Source of the DNA: Burkholderiales bacterium
GTDB lineage: Bacteria > Pseudomonadota > Gammaproteobacteria > Burkholderiales > Burkholderiaceae_C
DNA: 64,000 nt
NCBI GenBank assembly: GCA_028868855.1
Contig: JAGWTR010000011.1
Coordinates: 1 to 64,000, forward strand
Direction: 5' to 3'
Positions 43,163 to 54,472 of the stretch are shown here, one piece after another. Positions within the stretch are counted from its first letter, which is position 1. Every line of letters starts with the position of its first letter. The translations under genes and the position numbers were made by a program. The notes below the pieces were generated by a model. That model had not been told where the DNA came from. It worked only from the letters and a program-made list of their open reading frames with translations, and searched no databases.

Positions 43163-43930
43163 TCAGTTGGCCGCTTCAACGCGCACCAGCGCCAACGACA
43201 AATTGTCCCCACCGGCGCGCGCCCGGTGCCGTGCCTTGCCCACCAGCATTTCAGCCGCTTCGCGCGGCGGCAAGGTGTGGACGATGGCGCCCAGTTCCTT
43301 CGGGGTGAAGTAATGCCACAAGCCATCGCTGCAGGCCAGCAGGGCGTCGCCCACCTGAAGTTGATGGATGTGCTCGATGGTGGTGGGCGGGTCTTGTTGC
43401 GTGCCCAAGCACCCCGTCAAGAGGTTGGACTGCGGGTGCACGTTGGCCTCGTCTTCGGTGATCTGGCCTTCGCTGACCAGCCTTTGCACGTAGGAGTGGT
43501 CCAAGGTGCGGTGCACCAGTTCAGGCCCCCGGAAGTGATAGATGCGCGAGTCGCCCGCGTGGACAAGCGTGGCTGACAGATCCGGGTTGACGATGAAGGC
43601 CGCCACCGTGCTGTGAGGTTCTTCCTCGAAGGCGATGGCGGTGAGCTTGATCATGAGGTGAGCCTCGTCGACCAATTGCTGCAGGTTCTTGCTGGCCTCG
43701 TCCTTGGCCGGCACGTAGCGGTCAAAAACCTGGCGTGCTGTGAGCAGCACTTGGTCAGCGGCTTTGCGGCCACCACTTTTGCCGCCCATGCCGTCGGCCA
43801 CAACGGCCATCAGGCATCCAGACACCCGGAGGTGCGGGAAAATTTCGACCTGGTCTTGCTGGTAGGGTCGATCGCCGCGATGGATGCCGGTGGCAGCCAC
43901 GAGCCGATAATTGGACGGTGTGGGTATCAT
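43163..43930 (-). CDS. PP2C-family protein serine/threonine phosphatase
   Basis: A 255-residue Mg/Mn-dependent phosphatase. ATG 43930 is used; a TTG further upstream would add 15 residues. Motifs in order: RPYQQDQVEIF (metal Asp), VVADGMGGKSGGRKAAD (metal Asp and Gly loop), VHAGDSRIYHF, LLACSDGLWHY and GDNLSLALVRV (last metal Asp). It probably removes phosphate from Ser/Thr of cytoplasmic proteins. No Ser/Thr kinase is next to it. The cyclase-FHA protein at 24030-24968 could belong to the same signalling route; this is only a suggestion. Confidence 0.88.
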   Translation of the reverse strand: MIPTPSNYRLVAATGIHRGDRPYQQDQVEIFPHLRVSGCLMAVVADGMGGKSGGRKAADQVLLTARQVFDRYVPAKDEASKNLQQLVDEAHLMIKLTAIAFEEEPHSTVAAFIVNPDLSATLVHAGDSRIYHFRGPELVHRTLDHSYVQRLVSEGQITEDEANVHPQSNLLTGCLGTQQDPPTTIEHIHQLQVGDALLACSDGLWHYFTPKELGAIVHTLPPREAAEMLVGKARHRARAGGDNLSLALVRVEAAN

Positions 43931-44030
43931 GGGGAAAACTATAATCCCTAATTGATGGGGCCTGAGGGGTGTCAAGTCCTCGGATCATCCCTTGTTTAGG
44001 CACCAGTCACCGATTTCTTTTGCGTTCACA

Positions 44031-44234
44031 ATGCAAGAAAACCTGCATTTTCCCCATCGTCAGTTGATTGAGTTGCGCATGGAGCACGCTGATCTGGACA
44101 GCTTGATCGACTTGGCCTGTGTGCAAGCCCCTGCGGATGAGTTGACGTTGAGGCGGCTCAAAAAGCGTCGGCTACTGCTGCGCGACCAGATCACCCAACT
44201 CGAAATTCTGCTGGACCCCAAAGAGCCCGCTTGA
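44031..44234 (+). CDS. YdcH-like small protein (DUF465 type)
   Basis: A 67-residue protein. ATG 44031 follows a weak ribosome site. The chain is a helical hairpin with the pattern LIELRMEHADLDSLIDLA, then LRRLKKRRLLLRDQITQLE, which fits the DUF465/YdcH family of short coiled proteins. It converges with glnD with 14 bases between stops. Function of the family is unknown. Confidence 0.75.
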   Translation: MQENLHFPHRQLIELRMEHADLDSLIDLACVQAPADELTLRRLKKRRLLLRDQITQLEILLDPKEPA

Positions 44235-44248
44235 TTGGGCTGTCCTGC

Positions 44249-46849
44249 TCAAGATTGAAGGGTGATGGCTTCAAGCAGTTCGGTTTCCAGTCGCAGCTGA
44301 GATTTGTCTTGATGCAGGCCGGGGCCGGTCACCAAAAAGGTGTCTTCAACGCGCTCACCCAGGGTGGTCACCTTGGCCAGTTGCACATTGACTTGATTGC
44401 CTGCCAGTACGCGTGCAATGACATAGAGCAGGCCGGAGCGATCGCTGGCCGAGACGCTCAGCAACCAGCGTTGCGCGCGTTCGTCGGGGCGTAATCTGAC
44501 GCGGGGTTGAACGGGGAAGGATTTGACTCGGCGCGACAGACGGCCACGGCTGGGTTCGTGCAAGGGCTGGTCGGAGGCTGCGGCATCGACCAGCTGGGTC
44601 TCCACCAGCGCAATCAAATCTCGATAGTGCACGCCTTCATGCGGCGAATTCGGCGCCGACATGATCTGAAACGTGTCCAAGGCGTACTGGGTGCGTGAGG
44701 TGTGGATCTTGGCGTCTTGAATGCTGAAGCCGGCGCGATCAAAGTAGCCGCAAATGCGGGCGAACAGGTCCGCGCGGTCGGGCGAATACACGAGCACCTG
44801 CAAGCCTTCGCCAGCCGATGAGGGGCGGGCACGCACGATCGGCTTTGCGGTGTCAACCTTCTCCCACAGCGAGCGCGTATGCCATGCAATGTCCGGCGCA
44901 TCGTGGCGCGCGAAGTAGCTGGTGTCTAGCGTTCGCCACAGATTTTGTTCGATGCCTTCGGGCAGTTGGTACAAGGCCAGCGATTGACGCGCAAGCTGTT
45001 TGCGGGTCTCGATTTCGGCGTCCATGTGTGGCCGCGCTCCGCCCAGGGCGCGCAAGGTCAGCCTGTAGAGGTCTTCCAGCAGCTTGCCTTTCCAGGCGTT
45101 CCAGACCTTGGGGCTGGTGCCTCGAATGTCGGCCACGGTGAGCAGATACAGTGCCGTGAGGTTGCGCTCGCTGCCCATGCGATTGGCAAAAACTTCGATC
45201 ACGTCGGGATCGCTCAGGTCTTCTTTCTGGGCGACGCGCGACATGGTCAGGTGTTCGCCGACCACGAATTCGATGAGTTTGCTGTCTTCGCTGGACACTG
45301 CATGGTCTTTGCAGAATTTGCGCACCTCTTTGACGCCCAGAACGGAGTGGTCGCCGCCACGGCCCTTGGCCACGTCGTGAAAAAGCGCGGCAATGTAGAG
45401 CAACCAGGGCTTGTCCCATTCCGCAGCAAGCTGGGTGCAGAAGGGGTATTCGTGAGCATGTTCCGGGATGAAGAAACGGCGCACATTGCGCACCACCATC
45501 AGGATGTGCTGGTCCACCGTGTAGACGTGGAACAGGTCATGCTGCATCTGGCCCACGATGCGGCGGAATACCCACAGGTAGCGCCCCAGCACCGAGGTCT
45601 GGTTCAGCAGGCGCAGGACCCGGGTCTGCCCTTGCGGCGCCTTCAGGATGTCCATGAAGGTTTTTCGGTTGACCGGGTCGCTGCGGAAGTTGCCATCCAT
45701 CAAGTCGCGGGCGTTGTAGAGGGCGCGCAGGGTGCGGGCCGACAAGCCTTTAAGGGTGTTGTCCCCTTGTAGCGTCAGGAAGGTTTCCAGGATGGCGTGC
45801 TGGTCGCGTTCGTAGAGGTCGTCGCTGGCCACTTCCAGCAAACCGCCACGGTCGAGGAACTTGTCATTGATCGGTCGCATGGGGGCGTCTTGCGAGCCGT
45901 GGATGCGCTCTTCAATGTTGAGCATCAGGATCTGGTTGAGTTGCGTGACCGCCTTGGCCGCCCAATAGTAGCGGCGCATCAGGGCTTCGCTGGCGCGCAG
46001 GGCCGGGGTGTTGGTGTAGCCAAAACTTTCCGCGACCGAGGTTTGCAGGTCAAACACCAGGCGATCTTCACGACGACCGGCGATGAGGTGCAGGCGGGCG
46101 CGGATCAGTTTGATCAGACCTTCGTTGCGGTGAAGTTGGCGAGCCTCAAACGGCGTCAAGAGGCCCTTGGCGACCATTTCGTGCCAGTTCTTGCCCAGAC
46201 CGGCGGCGCGGGCCACCCACAGCACCACTTGCAGGTCTCGCAGGCCTCCAGGGCTTTCCTTGCAGTTGGGTTCCAGCGCGTAGGGGGTGTCTTCGTATTT
46301 GGTGTGGCGCTGGCGCAGTTCCAGGGTCTTGGCGCGAAAAAATGCGGGCACGTCCAGGTGCTTGAATGTGGCGTCGTAAAGCTCTTCAAAGCGGGCCTTG
46401 GAGCCGCACAGAAATCGCGCCTCCAGGAGGGACGTTTGCACGGTGATGTCGCGCTGGGCTTCTTCGCCACACTCTTCAACGCTGCGCACGCTGGAGCCGA
46501 TCTCCAGCCCGACGTCCCAGCACGCAGTGATGAAGTTTTCCACGCTGGAGCCCAGGCCTTCATCGCCGGCGATAGACGGCGACACGGGCACCAGCACAAG
46601 CACGTCGATGTCGGAGTAGGGGAACATCTCACCGCGCCCATATCCGCCCACGCCGACCAGGGCCGCGCCACAGGGCATGGCATGGTGTTCCCACAGGTCC
46701 ACCAAGGCCCGGTCTACGAGCTTGGCCAGGTTGTGCAGCAGGTGTGTGGCCGATGAGGTGGTCGGCCGGCTTTGGGCGAACTGGCTTAACAGTTTGGCCT
46801 TGGCGTTGCGGAATTGCGCGCGAAGCGCGCCGATGTCCAACTCCGGCAT
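44249..46849 (-). CDS. glnD: bifunctional [protein-PII] uridylyltransferase/uridylyl-removing enzyme
   Basis: An 866-residue nitrogen-status sensor. The N-terminal nucleotidyltransferase has GGYGRGEMFPYSDIDVLVL (metal-binding Asp pair). The central HD domain has AALFHDVAKGRGGDHSVLG (metal His/Asp for uridylyl removal). Two ACT domains at residues about 690-770 and 800-866 bind glutamine. It modifies PII protein, thereby controlling glutamine synthetase and nitrogen genes. Its start overlaps the map stop by one base. Confidence 0.97.
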   Translation of the reverse strand: MPELDIGALRAQFRNAKAKLLSQFAQSRPTTSSATHLLHNLAKLVDRALVDLWEHHAMPCGAALVGVGGYGRGEMFPYSDIDVLVLVPVSPSIAGDEGLGSSVENFITACWDVGLEIGSSVRSVEECGEEAQRDITVQTSLLEARFLCGSKARFEELYDATFKHLDVPAFFRAKTLELRQRHTKYEDTPYALEPNCKESPGGLRDLQVVLWVARAAGLGKNWHEMVAKGLLTPFEARQLHRNEGLIKLIRARLHLIAGRREDRLVFDLQTSVAESFGYTNTPALRASEALMRRYYWAAKAVTQLNQILMLNIEERIHGSQDAPMRPINDKFLDRGGLLEVASDDLYERDQHAILETFLTLQGDNTLKGLSARTLRALYNARDLMDGNFRSDPVNRKTFMDILKAPQGQTRVLRLLNQTSVLGRYLWVFRRIVGQMQHDLFHVYTVDQHILMVVRNVRRFFIPEHAHEYPFCTQLAAEWDKPWLLYIAALFHDVAKGRGGDHSVLGVKEVRKFCKDHAVSSEDSKLIEFVVGEHLTMSRVAQKEDLSDPDVIEVFANRMGSERNLTALYLLTVADIRGTSPKVWNAWKGKLLEDLYRLTLRALGGARPHMDAEIETRKQLARQSLALYQLPEGIEQNLWRTLDTSYFARHDAPDIAWHTRSLWEKVDTAKPIVRARPSSAGEGLQVLVYSPDRADLFARICGYFDRAGFSIQDAKIHTSRTQYALDTFQIMSAPNSPHEGVHYRDLIALVETQLVDAAASDQPLHEPSRGRLSRRVKSFPVQPRVRLRPDERAQRWLLSVSASDRSGLLYVIARVLAGNQVNVQLAKVTTLGERVEDTFLVTGPGLHQDKSQLRLETELLEAITLQS

Positions 46850-47670
46850 CAGGCAGACGCAGTTTTGTCAGCCAGCATGAAGTCGGGCAGTGGTGGAGAA
46901 CCTGCCGACAAGGTCAATACCTCGTAGCCAGTCTCGGTCACCAAGATGGTGTGTTCCCATTGTGCCGACAGGGAGTGATCCTTGGTGACGATGGTCCAGC
47001 CATCGCCCAGGGCCTTGATGTCGCGCTTGCCGGCGTTGACCATGGGCTCGATGGTGAAGATCATCCCCGGCTTGATCTCTTCAAGCGTGCCGGGGCGGCC
47101 GTAGTGCAGCACTTGGGGCTCTTCATGAAAGCCGCGGCCGATGCCGTGGCCGCAGTATTCGCGCACCACGGAGAAGCCCTGGTTCTCGACGAAGGTCTGG
47201 ATGGCGTGGCCGATGTCGCCCAGGCGGGCGCCCGGTTTGACCTTGGCAATGCCGTGCCACATGGCCTCATAGGTGATCTTGCACAGGCGCTTGGCGGCAA
47301 TGGAGCCCTCGCCGGCAATGAACATGCGGCTGCTGTCGCCATGCCAGCCGTCCTTGATGGTGGTGATGTCCAGGTTGACGATGTCACCATTTTTCAGGGG
47401 GCGGTCATTGGGGATGCCGTGGCAGATTTGATGATTGACCGAGGCGCAAATGGATTTGGGGTAGGGCTTGTGGCCTCCCGGTGCGTAGTTGAGCGGGGCC
47501 GGAATGCAGCCCTGGACATTGACCATGTAGTCATGGGCTAGTTTGTCCAACTCTTCAGTGGTGACGCCTGGTTTGACGAAGGGTGTGAGGTAGTCGAGGA
47601 CTTCTCCGGCGAGGCGCCCGGCCAGGCGCATGCCGTCGATGTCGGCGCCTGTCTTGATGGTGATGCTCAT
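46849..47670 (-). CDS. map: type I methionine aminopeptidase
   Basis: A 273-residue enzyme that removes the N-terminal Met. The metal-binding residues are present: Asp in [18 protein letters not shown], His in [15 protein letters not shown] and Glu in [10 protein letters not shown], with the last Glu in [21 protein letters not shown]. Length is normal, with a short variable C-terminal tail. It is transcribed divergently from purL across a 130-base gap. The gene pair map-glnD is frequent in Betaproteobacteria. Confidence 0.97.
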   Translation of the reverse strand: MSITIKTGADIDGMRLAGRLAGEVLDYLTPFVKPGVTTEELDKLAHDYMVNVQGCIPAPLNYAPGGHKPYPKSICASVNHQICHGIPNDRPLKNGDIVNLDITTIKDGWHGDSSRMFIAGEGSIAAKRLCKITYEAMWHGIAKVKPGARLGDIGHAIQTFVENQGFSVVREYCGHGIGRGFHEEPQVLHYGRPGTLEEIKPGMIFTIEPMVNAGKRDIKALGDGWTIVTKDHSLSAQWEHTILVTETGYEVLTLSAGSPPLPDFMLADKTASA

Positions 47671-47800
47671 GGGGCTGAGATTATCCCGATTTAAGACGGC
47701 ACTTGGGCCACAAGGGCTTCAGAAAAGAACCGCCAGGGGCCGCCAGCCGTTTAAAATGTCGGGTTTCCTCGCATGCCAGCCCAACGAGGGCCCTCACGCC

Positions 47801-50800
47801 GTGACTGATCACACCCAACACCTGATCCATTTCGAGGGCGGCAACGCTCTGGCCTCCCATCAAGTTCAGGCCTTGTTGCCCAAGTTGCAGGGGGTCAATG
47901 CCCGCATCACCGGGGTGCATGCAAGGCATGTCCACTGGGTGGCCTCTGACCATGCCTTGTCCTCCAGCGAGTTGGACAAGCTGACCGGCTTGCTCACCTA
48001 TGGGGATCCATACGCGGGTCCGGCTGAGGGCGATTTGATCGTGGTGGCGCCGCGCTTGGGCACGGTGTCGCCCTGGGCGTCCAAAGCCACGGACATTGCG
48101 CACAACTGCGGATCGAAAATTCGACGGGTCGAACGCGTCACCGAATACCGGCTGACGCTCAAATCGGGCCTGCTGGGATCAATCACGGGCGGCAACAAAT
48201 TTTTGTCGCCTGAGGAACTGGCGGTGGCGGCCGCGCTGCTGCACGACCGCATGACCGAAAGCGTGCTCCTGAGCCGCGACGAGGCTCGCCATTTGTTTGA
48301 CGAAAAACCTGGGCAACCCATGGAGCACGTGGACGTGCTGGGTCAGGGCCGCGCCGCGCTGGAAGCGGCCAACAAGACCTTTGGCCTGGCCTTGTCGGAT
48401 GATGAAATCGAGTACCTCGTCAACGCGTTCACGGGATTGAAGCGCAACCCGACCGATGTCGAGTTGATGATGTTCGCTCAGGCCAACAGCGAACACTGTC
48501 GCCACAAGATTTTTAACGCCCAGTTCACCATCAATGGGCAAGCGCAAGACCTGTCGATGTTCGGCATGATCCGCAACACCGAGAAGCTCAATCCCCAGCA
48601 CACGGTGGTGGCTTACTCCGACAATGCCTCCGTGATGGAGGGGCATGTGATTGAGCGCTGGATGCCCGAGGGCTTCACCAATGCGCCGCCATACCAGGCG
48701 CGTGAGGAACTGGCCCACGTGCTGATGAAAGTGGAGACGCACAACCACCCCACGGCCATTTCGCCGTACCCCGGCGCATCGACCGGCGCGGGTGGCGAAA
48801 TTCGTGACGAGGGCGCCACGGGGCGCGGCTCCCGGCCCAAGGCCGGCCTGACCGGTTTTTCGGTGTCCAACCTGCACCTGCCCGGCACCAATGAGCCCTG
48901 GGAGCAGCACCCAGTTGGCAAGCCCGAACACGTGGCCAGCCCCTTGCAGATCATGATCGAGGGCCCCCTGGGCGGTGCCGCGTTCAACAACGAGTTTGGC
49001 CGTCCCAATCTGGCGGGCTACTTCCGCGTTTACGAGCAAACCGTCGGACAGGGCGATCAGGCCAGACGCCGGGGTTATCACAAGCCCATCATGATTGCCG
49101 GTGGCCTGGGCACGATTGCGTCCACGCAGACCCACAAGGTGCAGTTCCCTGCGGGTACCTTGCTGATCCAGTTGAGCGGTCCGGGCATGCGCATTGGCAT
49201 GGGCGGCAGTGCGGCCAGTTCGATGGCAGCAGGCACCAACGCCGCCGATCTGGACTTTGACTCCGTGCAGCGCGGCAACCCTGAAATTCAGCGACGGGCG
49301 CAAGAGGTCATCAATCACTGCTGGGGTCTGGGCGCGGGCAACCCTATCCTGGCCATTCATGACGTGGGAGCCGGTGGCATCTCTAACGCCTTCCCTGAGT
49401 TGGTGGACGGCGCAGGCAGGGGCGCACGCTTCGACTTGAGCAAGGTGCCGCTGGAAGAATCCGGCCTGGCCCCCAAGGAGATCTGGTGCAACGAGAGCCA
49501 GGAGCGTTATGTGCTGGCCATTGCCCCTGAAAACCTGCCGATTTTCCAGGCCATGTGCGAGCGCGAACGTTGCCCCTACGGTGTGGTCGGCGTGACCACC
49601 GACGAGTGTCAGCTGATTCTGGAAGACACCACGGCAGCCGACCCTGGCGCCGATCGCCCGATCGACATGCCCATGGACGTGCTGCTGGGTAAGCCGCCCA
49701 AGATGCACCGCGACGTGACCCGCGTGGCGCTCGATGGTGACCAGATTGACCTGACCGGGGTGGCGCTGGACCAGGTGGCTCTGGACGTGCTGCGTCACCC
49801 GACGGTGGCCAGCAAGCGTTTCCTGATCACCATTGGCGACCGCACGGTGGGCGGTCTGAGCCACCGCGATCAGATGGTCGGCCCGTGGCAGGTGCCCGTG
49901 GCCGACGTGGCCGTGACCCTGGCGGACTTCAAGGGCTTTGCCGGCGAAGCCATGGCCATGGGCGAACGCACGCCGTTGGCGGCGGTCAACGCGCCAGCCT
50001 CGGGCCGCATGGCCGTGGCTGAAGCCATCACCAATTTGCTGGCCGCGCCCATCGAGTTGAGCAAGGTGAAGCTGTCGGCCAACTGGATGGCTGCCTGTGG
50101 CGAGCCGGGTGAAGACGCCGCGCTGTATGACACGGTGCGTGCCGTGGGCATGGAGCTGTGCCCGGCCCTGGGCGTGTCCATCCCTGTGGGCAAGGATTCG
50201 CTGTCCATGCGCACCAAGTGGTCCGACCAAGGCCAAACCAAGCAGGTGACCGCGCCGGTGTCGCTGATCGTGACGGCGTTTGCGTCGATTGACGACGTGC
50301 GCCCCACGCTGACGCCGCAATTGATCACCACCGAGAACGGTCAGCCGCTGGACACCAGCCTGATCCTGATCGACCTGGGTGAAGGCCGCAACCGCATGGC
50401 CGGCTCCATGCTAGCCCAGGTGCTGAACCAGTTCGGCAACGAGGTGCCTGACCTCAACAACCCCGAGATGCTCAAGCAGACCGTGGCCGCTGTGAACGCC
50501 CTGCGCGCCCAAGGCAAGCTGTTGGCCTACCATGACCGTGGTGATGGGGGCTTGTGGGCGACCGTTTGCGAAATGGCCTTTGCCGGCCACACGGGCGTCA
50601 GCCTGAACGTGGACCTGCTTGTCACCGAAGGCGATGGCATCAGTGACAGCCGTGCCGATGCGGGGGATTCCAAAAACTGGGCCGGCCAGGTGGGTGAGCG
50701 CCGCAACGAGCTGACGCTCAAGGCCTTGTTCAACGAAGAGCTGGGCGTGGTGCTGCAGGTGCGCACCACCGACCGCGATGCGGTGCTGCAAACCCTGCGC

Positions 50801-51853
50801 GAGCACGGTCTGAGCAAGCACAGCCACGTGGTCGGCAAGCCCATTCTGTCGGGCTCCGCCAAGGATGCGGTGCAGGTGTGGCGCGATGCCAAGGCCATCT
50901 TCAGCGCACCGCTGGAGCAACTGCACAAGACCTGGGATGAGGTGAGCTGGCGCATTGCCCAGTTGCGAGACAACCCCGCGTGCGCGGACAGTGAACACGC
51001 GGCGATTGGCTTGGCCAATGACCCTGGCATGCACGTGAGCCTGAGTTTCGATCCCAAGGAAGACGTGGCGGCGCCCTTCATCAACAAGTCGCGCCCCAAG
51101 GTCGCGATCCTGCGCGAGCAAGGCGTCAACTCGCAGGTGGAGATGTCCTATGCCATGGCGCAAGGGGGGTTTGACACCTTCGACGTGCACATGAGTGATC
51201 TGCAGGCGGGTCGTGCGCGTCTGGACCAGTTCCAGGGGTTCATTGCCTGCGGCGGTTTCAGCTATGGCGACACACTCGGGGCTGGCGAAGGTTGGGCCCG
51301 TTCAATCATGTTCAACCCCCAGTTGGCTGAACAGTTTGCAGGCTTTTTTGGCCGCACGGACACCTTTGCGCTGGGCATCTGCAATGGGTGCCAGATGCTG
51401 GCGGCACTGAGCCCAATCATTCCGGGCGCGCAGGACTGGCCCAAGTTCACGCACAACCAGAGCACCCGCTTTGAGGCGCGTTTGAGCCTGGTTGAGGTGC
51501 TGGACAGTCCGTCGCTGTTCTTTGCGGGCATGGCCGGTAGCCGTCTGCCAATCGCGGTGTCGCACGGCGAAGGTTTTGCCAACTTCTCGCAGCGTGGTGA
51601 CGCAGCCAAGGTGCACCAAGCACTGCGTTTCGTCGACAACACCGGCTCGCCAACGCAGGCCTATCCCTTCAACCCCAATGGCTCCCCGGGTGGTTTGACG
51701 GCGGTGACCACGGCGGATGGTCGTTTCACGGCCATGATGCCGCACCCCGAGCGGGTCTTCCGAAATGTGCAGATGAGCTGGACCAGCCAGGACAAGAGCA
51801 CTCACAGCCCCTGGTTGCGCATGTTCCGCAATGCGCGTCAGTGGGTGGGCTAA
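47801..51853 (+). CDS. purL: phosphoribosylformylglycinamidine synthase (FGAM synthase), large single-chain form
   Basis: A 1350-residue cytoplasmic enzyme of purine biosynthesis. GTG 47801 is preferred because it begins [20 protein letters not shown], matching family N-termini, although the frame is open upstream. The N-terminal domain is followed by the catalytic half with [11 protein letters not shown] and [17 protein letters not shown]. The C-terminal glutaminase domain has the nucleophile C1194 in [11 protein letters not shown] and [10 protein letters not shown] with the catalytic His. It makes FGAM from FGAR, glutamine and ATP. Confidence 0.97.
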   Translation: MTDHTQHLIHFEGGNALASHQVQALLPKLQGVNARITGVHARHVHWVASDHALSSSELDKLTGLLTYGDPYAGPAEGDLIVVAPRLGTVSPWASKATDIAHNCGSKIRRVERVTEYRLTLKSGLLGSITGGNKFLSPEELAVAAALLHDRMTESVLLSRDEARHLFDEKPGQPMEHVDVLGQGRAALEAANKTFGLALSDDEIEYLVNAFTGLKRNPTDVELMMFAQANSEHCRHKIFNAQFTINGQAQDLSMFGMIRNTEKLNPQHTVVAYSDNASVMEGHVIERWMPEGFTNAPPYQAREELAHVLMKVETHNHPTAISPYPGASTGAGGEIRDEGATGRGSRPKAGLTGFSVSNLHLPGTNEPWEQHPVGKPEHVASPLQIMIEGPLGGAAFNNEFGRPNLAGYFRVYEQTVGQGDQARRRGYHKPIMIAGGLGTIASTQTHKVQFPAGTLLIQLSGPGMRIGMGGSAASSMAAGTNAADLDFDSVQRGNPEIQRRAQEVINHCWGLGAGNPILAIHDVGAGGISNAFPELVDGAGRGARFDLSKVPLEESGLAPKEIWCNESQERYVLAIAPENLPIFQAMCERERCPYGVVGVTTDECQLILEDTTAADPGADRPIDMPMDVLLGKPPKMHRDVTRVALDGDQIDLTGVALDQVALDVLRHPTVASKRFLITIGDRTVGGLSHRDQMVGPWQVPVADVAVTLADFKGFAGEAMAMGERTPLAAVNAPASGRMAVAEAITNLLAAPIELSKVKLSANWMAACGEPGEDAALYDTVRAVGMELCPALGVSIPVGKDSLSMRTKWSDQGQTKQVTAPVSLIVTAFASIDDVRPTLTPQLITTENGQPLDTSLILIDLGEGRNRMAGSMLAQVLNQFGNEVPDLNNPEMLKQTVAAVNALRAQGKLLAYHDRGDGGLWATVCEMAFAGHTGVSLNVDLLVTEGDGISDSRADAGDSKNWAGQVGERRNELTLKALFNEELGVVLQVRTTDRDAVLQTLREHGLSKHSHVVGKPILSGSAKDAVQVWRDAKAIFSAPLEQLHKTWDEVSWRIAQLRDNPACADSEHAAIGLANDPGMHVSLSFDPKEDVAAPFINKSRPKVAILREQGVNSQVEMSYAMAQGGFDTFDVHMSDLQAGRARLDQFQGFIACGGFSYGDTLGAGEGWARSIMFNPQLAEQFAGFFGRTDTFALGICNGCQMLAALSPIIPGAQDWPKFTHNQSTRFEARLSLVEVLDSPSLFFAGMAGSRLPIAVSHGEGFANFSQRGDAAKVHQALRFVDNTGSPTQAYPFNPNGSPGGLTAVTTADGRFTAMMPHPERVFRNVQMSWTSQDKSTHSPWLRMFRNARQWVG

Positions 51854-51877
51854 ATGCCCGTCGGCAACCGATGAGCC

Positions 51878-52039
51878 TCAGCCCAGCAATGGCTTGAGCG
51901 CCTGCGCCAGCAGCGGTGCCATGTTGATGGCATTGCTGGAGTGGGCAATGCAGTCCGTGCTCCAGACCTGAGCGATGCCTGCTGCGCGGATCAACGCCAT
52001 CGCGTCGTCGGCGAAGAGGGCATGGGTGACTGCCACATC
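51878..52039 (-). pseudogene. C-terminal remnant of a ribose-phosphate pyrophosphokinase-like (PRPP synthetase) gene
   Basis: The minus strand encodes DVAVTHALFADDAMALI, IAQVWSTDCIAHSSNAI and MAPLLAQALKPLLG, which match the C-terminal end of PRPP synthetases (VTHALF, WSTDxIxHxSN, and the final L/A-rich helix). Upstream of DVAV the sequence no longer matches. The rest of a gene of about 300 codons is missing, and the break lies at the edge of the arsenic operon region. It has no likely function; a promoter was not seen. Confidence 0.7.
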
Positions 52040-52158
52040 GGGAGTCAGCCGGGATAAGGCCAGAAATAGCACATAAGCAAAATACTCATAAAGAAATCAC
52101 TTCTTATGAGATCTATGCGCTGCAAAGGCCGAGACGCTTTGACAAAGCCCAAGCAATC

Positions 52159-52866
52159 TCAGATGGATGACAAATCAACCCTTTTGCTCAACGCTTCAGC
52201 GGACTCTCGCCGTTCGCTATAGCGATCCACCAGGTGGCCGGCCACATCCCGAGTGAGCAATGTGAATTTCACCAACTCCTCCATGACATCGACGACACGT
52301 TCGTAGTACGCCGATGGCTTCATGCGGCCTGCGTCGTCAAACTCCATGAAGGCCTTGGCCACGGAAGACTGGTTGGGGATGGTGATCATCCGCATCCAGC
52401 GGCCCAGGATGCGCATCTGATTGACCGCATTGAACGATTGCGAACCGCCAGACACCTCCATCACCGCGAGTGTCTTGCCTTGAGTCGGCCGAACTGATCC
52501 AACACTCAGCGGAATCCAGTCGATCTGTGCTTTCATGATGCCGGTCATGGCCCCATGCCGCTCTGGTGAGCACCAGACCATGCCCTCGGCCCACTGGGCC
52601 AGTGCCCTCAACTCTTGAACCTTCGGATGAGTCTCTGGAACCGACTCCGGCAAAGGCAGATCTGTCGGGTCAAAAATCCGGGCCTCAGCACCCATGGCTT
52701 CCAACAAGCGCGCAGCTTCCAAGGTCAGCAGCTTGCTGTAGGACCTTTCACGCAATGACCCGTACAACAATAAGAAGCGCGGTGCATGCGTCGAGCTGGC
52801 AGCACCTTGCAGCGCTTCGTTGGACGGCTTTGTGAACAGCGATGGATCGATGTTTGGCAAACTCAT
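52159..52866 (-). CDS. arsH: ArsH NADPH-dependent FMN flavoprotein
   Basis: A 235-residue flavodoxin-fold protein. [20 protein letters not shown] is the FMN phosphate-binding loop, and [18 protein letters not shown] and [16 protein letters not shown] are typical ArsH segments. In characterised organisms ArsH oxidises trivalent organoarsenicals (for example methylarsenite) and also reduces quinones and azo compounds. Its start overlaps the stop of arsB, so it is the last gene of the operon. Confidence 0.95.
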   Translation of the reverse strand: MSLPNIDPSLFTKPSNEALQGAASSTHAPRFLLLYGSLRERSYSKLLTLEAARLLEAMGAEARIFDPTDLPLPESVPETHPKVQELRALAQWAEGMVWCSPERHGAMTGIMKAQIDWIPLSVGSVRPTQGKTLAVMEVSGGSQSFNAVNQMRILGRWMRMITIPNQSSVAKAFMEFDDAGRMKPSAYYERVVDVMEELVKFTLLTRDVAGHLVDRYSERRESAEALSKRVDLSSI

Positions 52867-53936
52867 CCCCGGGCTCCCTGCTCATACCACCCTTTGCTCT
52901 GGTTGACCACGCGGACCACCAACAGCATCACTGGCACTTCAATCAGCACGCCGACCACGGTGGCCAACGCAGCACCCGATTCAAAGCCAAACAGACTGAT
53001 GGCTGCGGCCACGGCCAGTTCAAAAAAGTTGCTGGCCCCAATCAATGCCGATGGGCAAGCCACATCGTGCGATTCGCCCAGGCGGCGATTGAGCCAGTAG
53101 GCCAGCGCGGAGTTGAAGAAGACTTGAATCAGGATGGGCACTGCCAGCAACGCGATGACCAGCGGCTCCTGGATGATGGCCTTGCCCTGGAATGCGAACA
53201 GGAGCACGAGAGTGGCCAGCAGCGCGGTGATGGACCAGGGCCCGATCTTGGCCAGCGCAGCATCAAACGCGGCAGGGCCACGCGCCATGAGTACCTTGCG
53301 CAGCATTTGCGCCAGGATCACCGGAATCACGATGTACAGAACCACCGAGGTGATCAAGGTGTCCCAAGGCACGATGATCGACGACATGCCCAACAGCAAG
53401 GCCACGATGGGCGCGAACGCGAAAACCATGATGGCATCGTTCAGGGCCACTTGCGACAAAGTGAATAAGGGATGGCCCCCAGTCAGGCGGCTCCACACGA
53501 ACACCATCGCCGTACAGGGCGCGGCTGCCAGCAAGATCAGCCCCGCGATGTAGCTGTCTATCTGATCCGCAGGCAGGTAAGGCGCAAACAGATGCCGCAC
53601 GAAAACCCAGCCCAGCAGTGCCATCGAGAACGGCTTGACGGCCCAATTCACGAAGAGCGTGACGCCAATGCCTTTCCAATGCTGGCTCACCTGGGACAAG
53701 CTGGCGAAGTCCACTTTCAGCAGCATCGGGATGATCATCACCCAGATCAGCAGGCCCACCGGCAAGTTGACCTTGGCCACTTCCATGTGTCCGATGGCCT
53801 GGAATAGATCAGGCAGCAGTTGGCCCAGCGCAATGCCCACGACGATGCACAGGAAGACCCACACGGTCAGGTAGCGTTCGAACACGCTCATCGGCGCGGG
53901 GCTCGCCTTGCGTACATTCAGAGTTGCCGTATTCAT
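52863..53936 (-). CDS. arsB: arsenite efflux transporter, ACR3 family
   Basis: A 357-residue inner-membrane protein with about ten hydrophobic segments. Family signatures: [20 protein letters not shown] with the functionally important Cys in AAPCTAMVF, and [18 protein letters not shown]3 carriers export arsenite by proton exchange. Length and sequence differ from the classical ArsB family. It sits between arsC and arsH with 7 bases after arsC. Together with ArsC it gives resistance to arsenate. Confidence 0.95.
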   Translation of the reverse strand: MNTATLNVRKASPAPMSVFERYLTVWVFLCIVVGIALGQLLPDLFQAIGHMEVAKVNLPVGLLIWVMIIPMLLKVDFASLSQVSQHWKGIGVTLFVNWAVKPFSMALLGWVFVRHLFAPYLPADQIDSYIAGLILLAAAPCTAMVFVWSRLTGGHPLFTLSQVALNDAIMVFAFAPIVALLLGMSSIIVPWDTLITSVVLYIVIPVILAQMLRKVLMARGPAAFDAALAKIGPWSITALLATLVLLFAFQGKAIIQEPLVIALLAVPILIQVFFNSALAYWLNRRLGESHDVACPSALIGASNFFELAVAAAISLFGFESGAALATVVGVLIEVPVMLLVVRVVNQSKGWYEQGARG

Positions 53937-53943
53937 GCGATCC

Positions 53944-54438
53944 TCAATGCTGGGAAATGCTGGTCAGGGCTTGCTGCAAGGCGTTCTGGTCCATGGTGTC
54001 CAAAGGCAAGGCCAACAACTGAAGCATCCTGTAGCCGATGGCTTGGCGCGTTAACTCGAAAGCCAGCCGCTTGCCCTCATCGCCCCCCAAGGCGTTGGAG
54101 GGATCGGCATAGCCCCAATGCACCTTGACCGGGCTACCAGGCCAGTAAGGACAGGTCTCCGATGCTGCGCTGTCGCACACGGTGATCACGATGTGGATTT
54201 CGGGGGCGCCATCGGCCACGAACTCGTCCCAGCTCTTGCTGCGGTAGCCGCTGGTGTCCACGCCGGAGTTGTTGAGGGCTTCCAGGGCAAAGGGGTTGAG
54301 GCGCCCACTGGGGGCGCTGCCCGCGCTGTAGGCGCGAACATCCCGCCCGAGCTTTTGTGCCCAGTGGTTGAGCATGCCCTCGCTCAGCACGCTGCGCGCG
54401 GAATTGTGGGTACAGAGGATCAGGACGTTGGTCGTCAT
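53944..54438 (-). CDS. arsC: arsenate reductase ArsC, low-molecular-weight phosphatase type (second copy)
   Basis: A 164-residue enzyme with ATG 54438 (MTTNVLILCTHNSARSVLSEGM), the P-loop CTHNSARS with the first catalytic Cys. ITVCDSAASETCPYWPG holds further Cys residues (VCDSAA and TCPYW). It reduces As(V) to As(III), using thioredoxin or glutaredoxin cascades as in this family. It is the downstream of two tandem arsC genes and shares about half of its residues with the other. No strong ribosome site is seen. Confidence 0.9.
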   Translation of the reverse strand: MTTNVLILCTHNSARSVLSEGMLNHWAQKLGRDVRAYSAGSAPSGRLNPFALEALNNSGVDTSGYRSKSWDEFVADGAPEIHIVITVCDSAASETCPYWPGSPVKVHWGYADPSNALGGDEGKRLAFELTRQAIGYRMLQLLALPLDTMDQNALQQALTSISQH

Positions 54439-54472
54439 AGGGCCACGCGGGAAATTGATTGAATGAGCGCGA

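Noticed and set aside
48179..50320. A 713-codon open frame on the minus strand opposite purL
   Set aside because: Same reason as for sucA: it lies inside a conserved gene and has no motifs.
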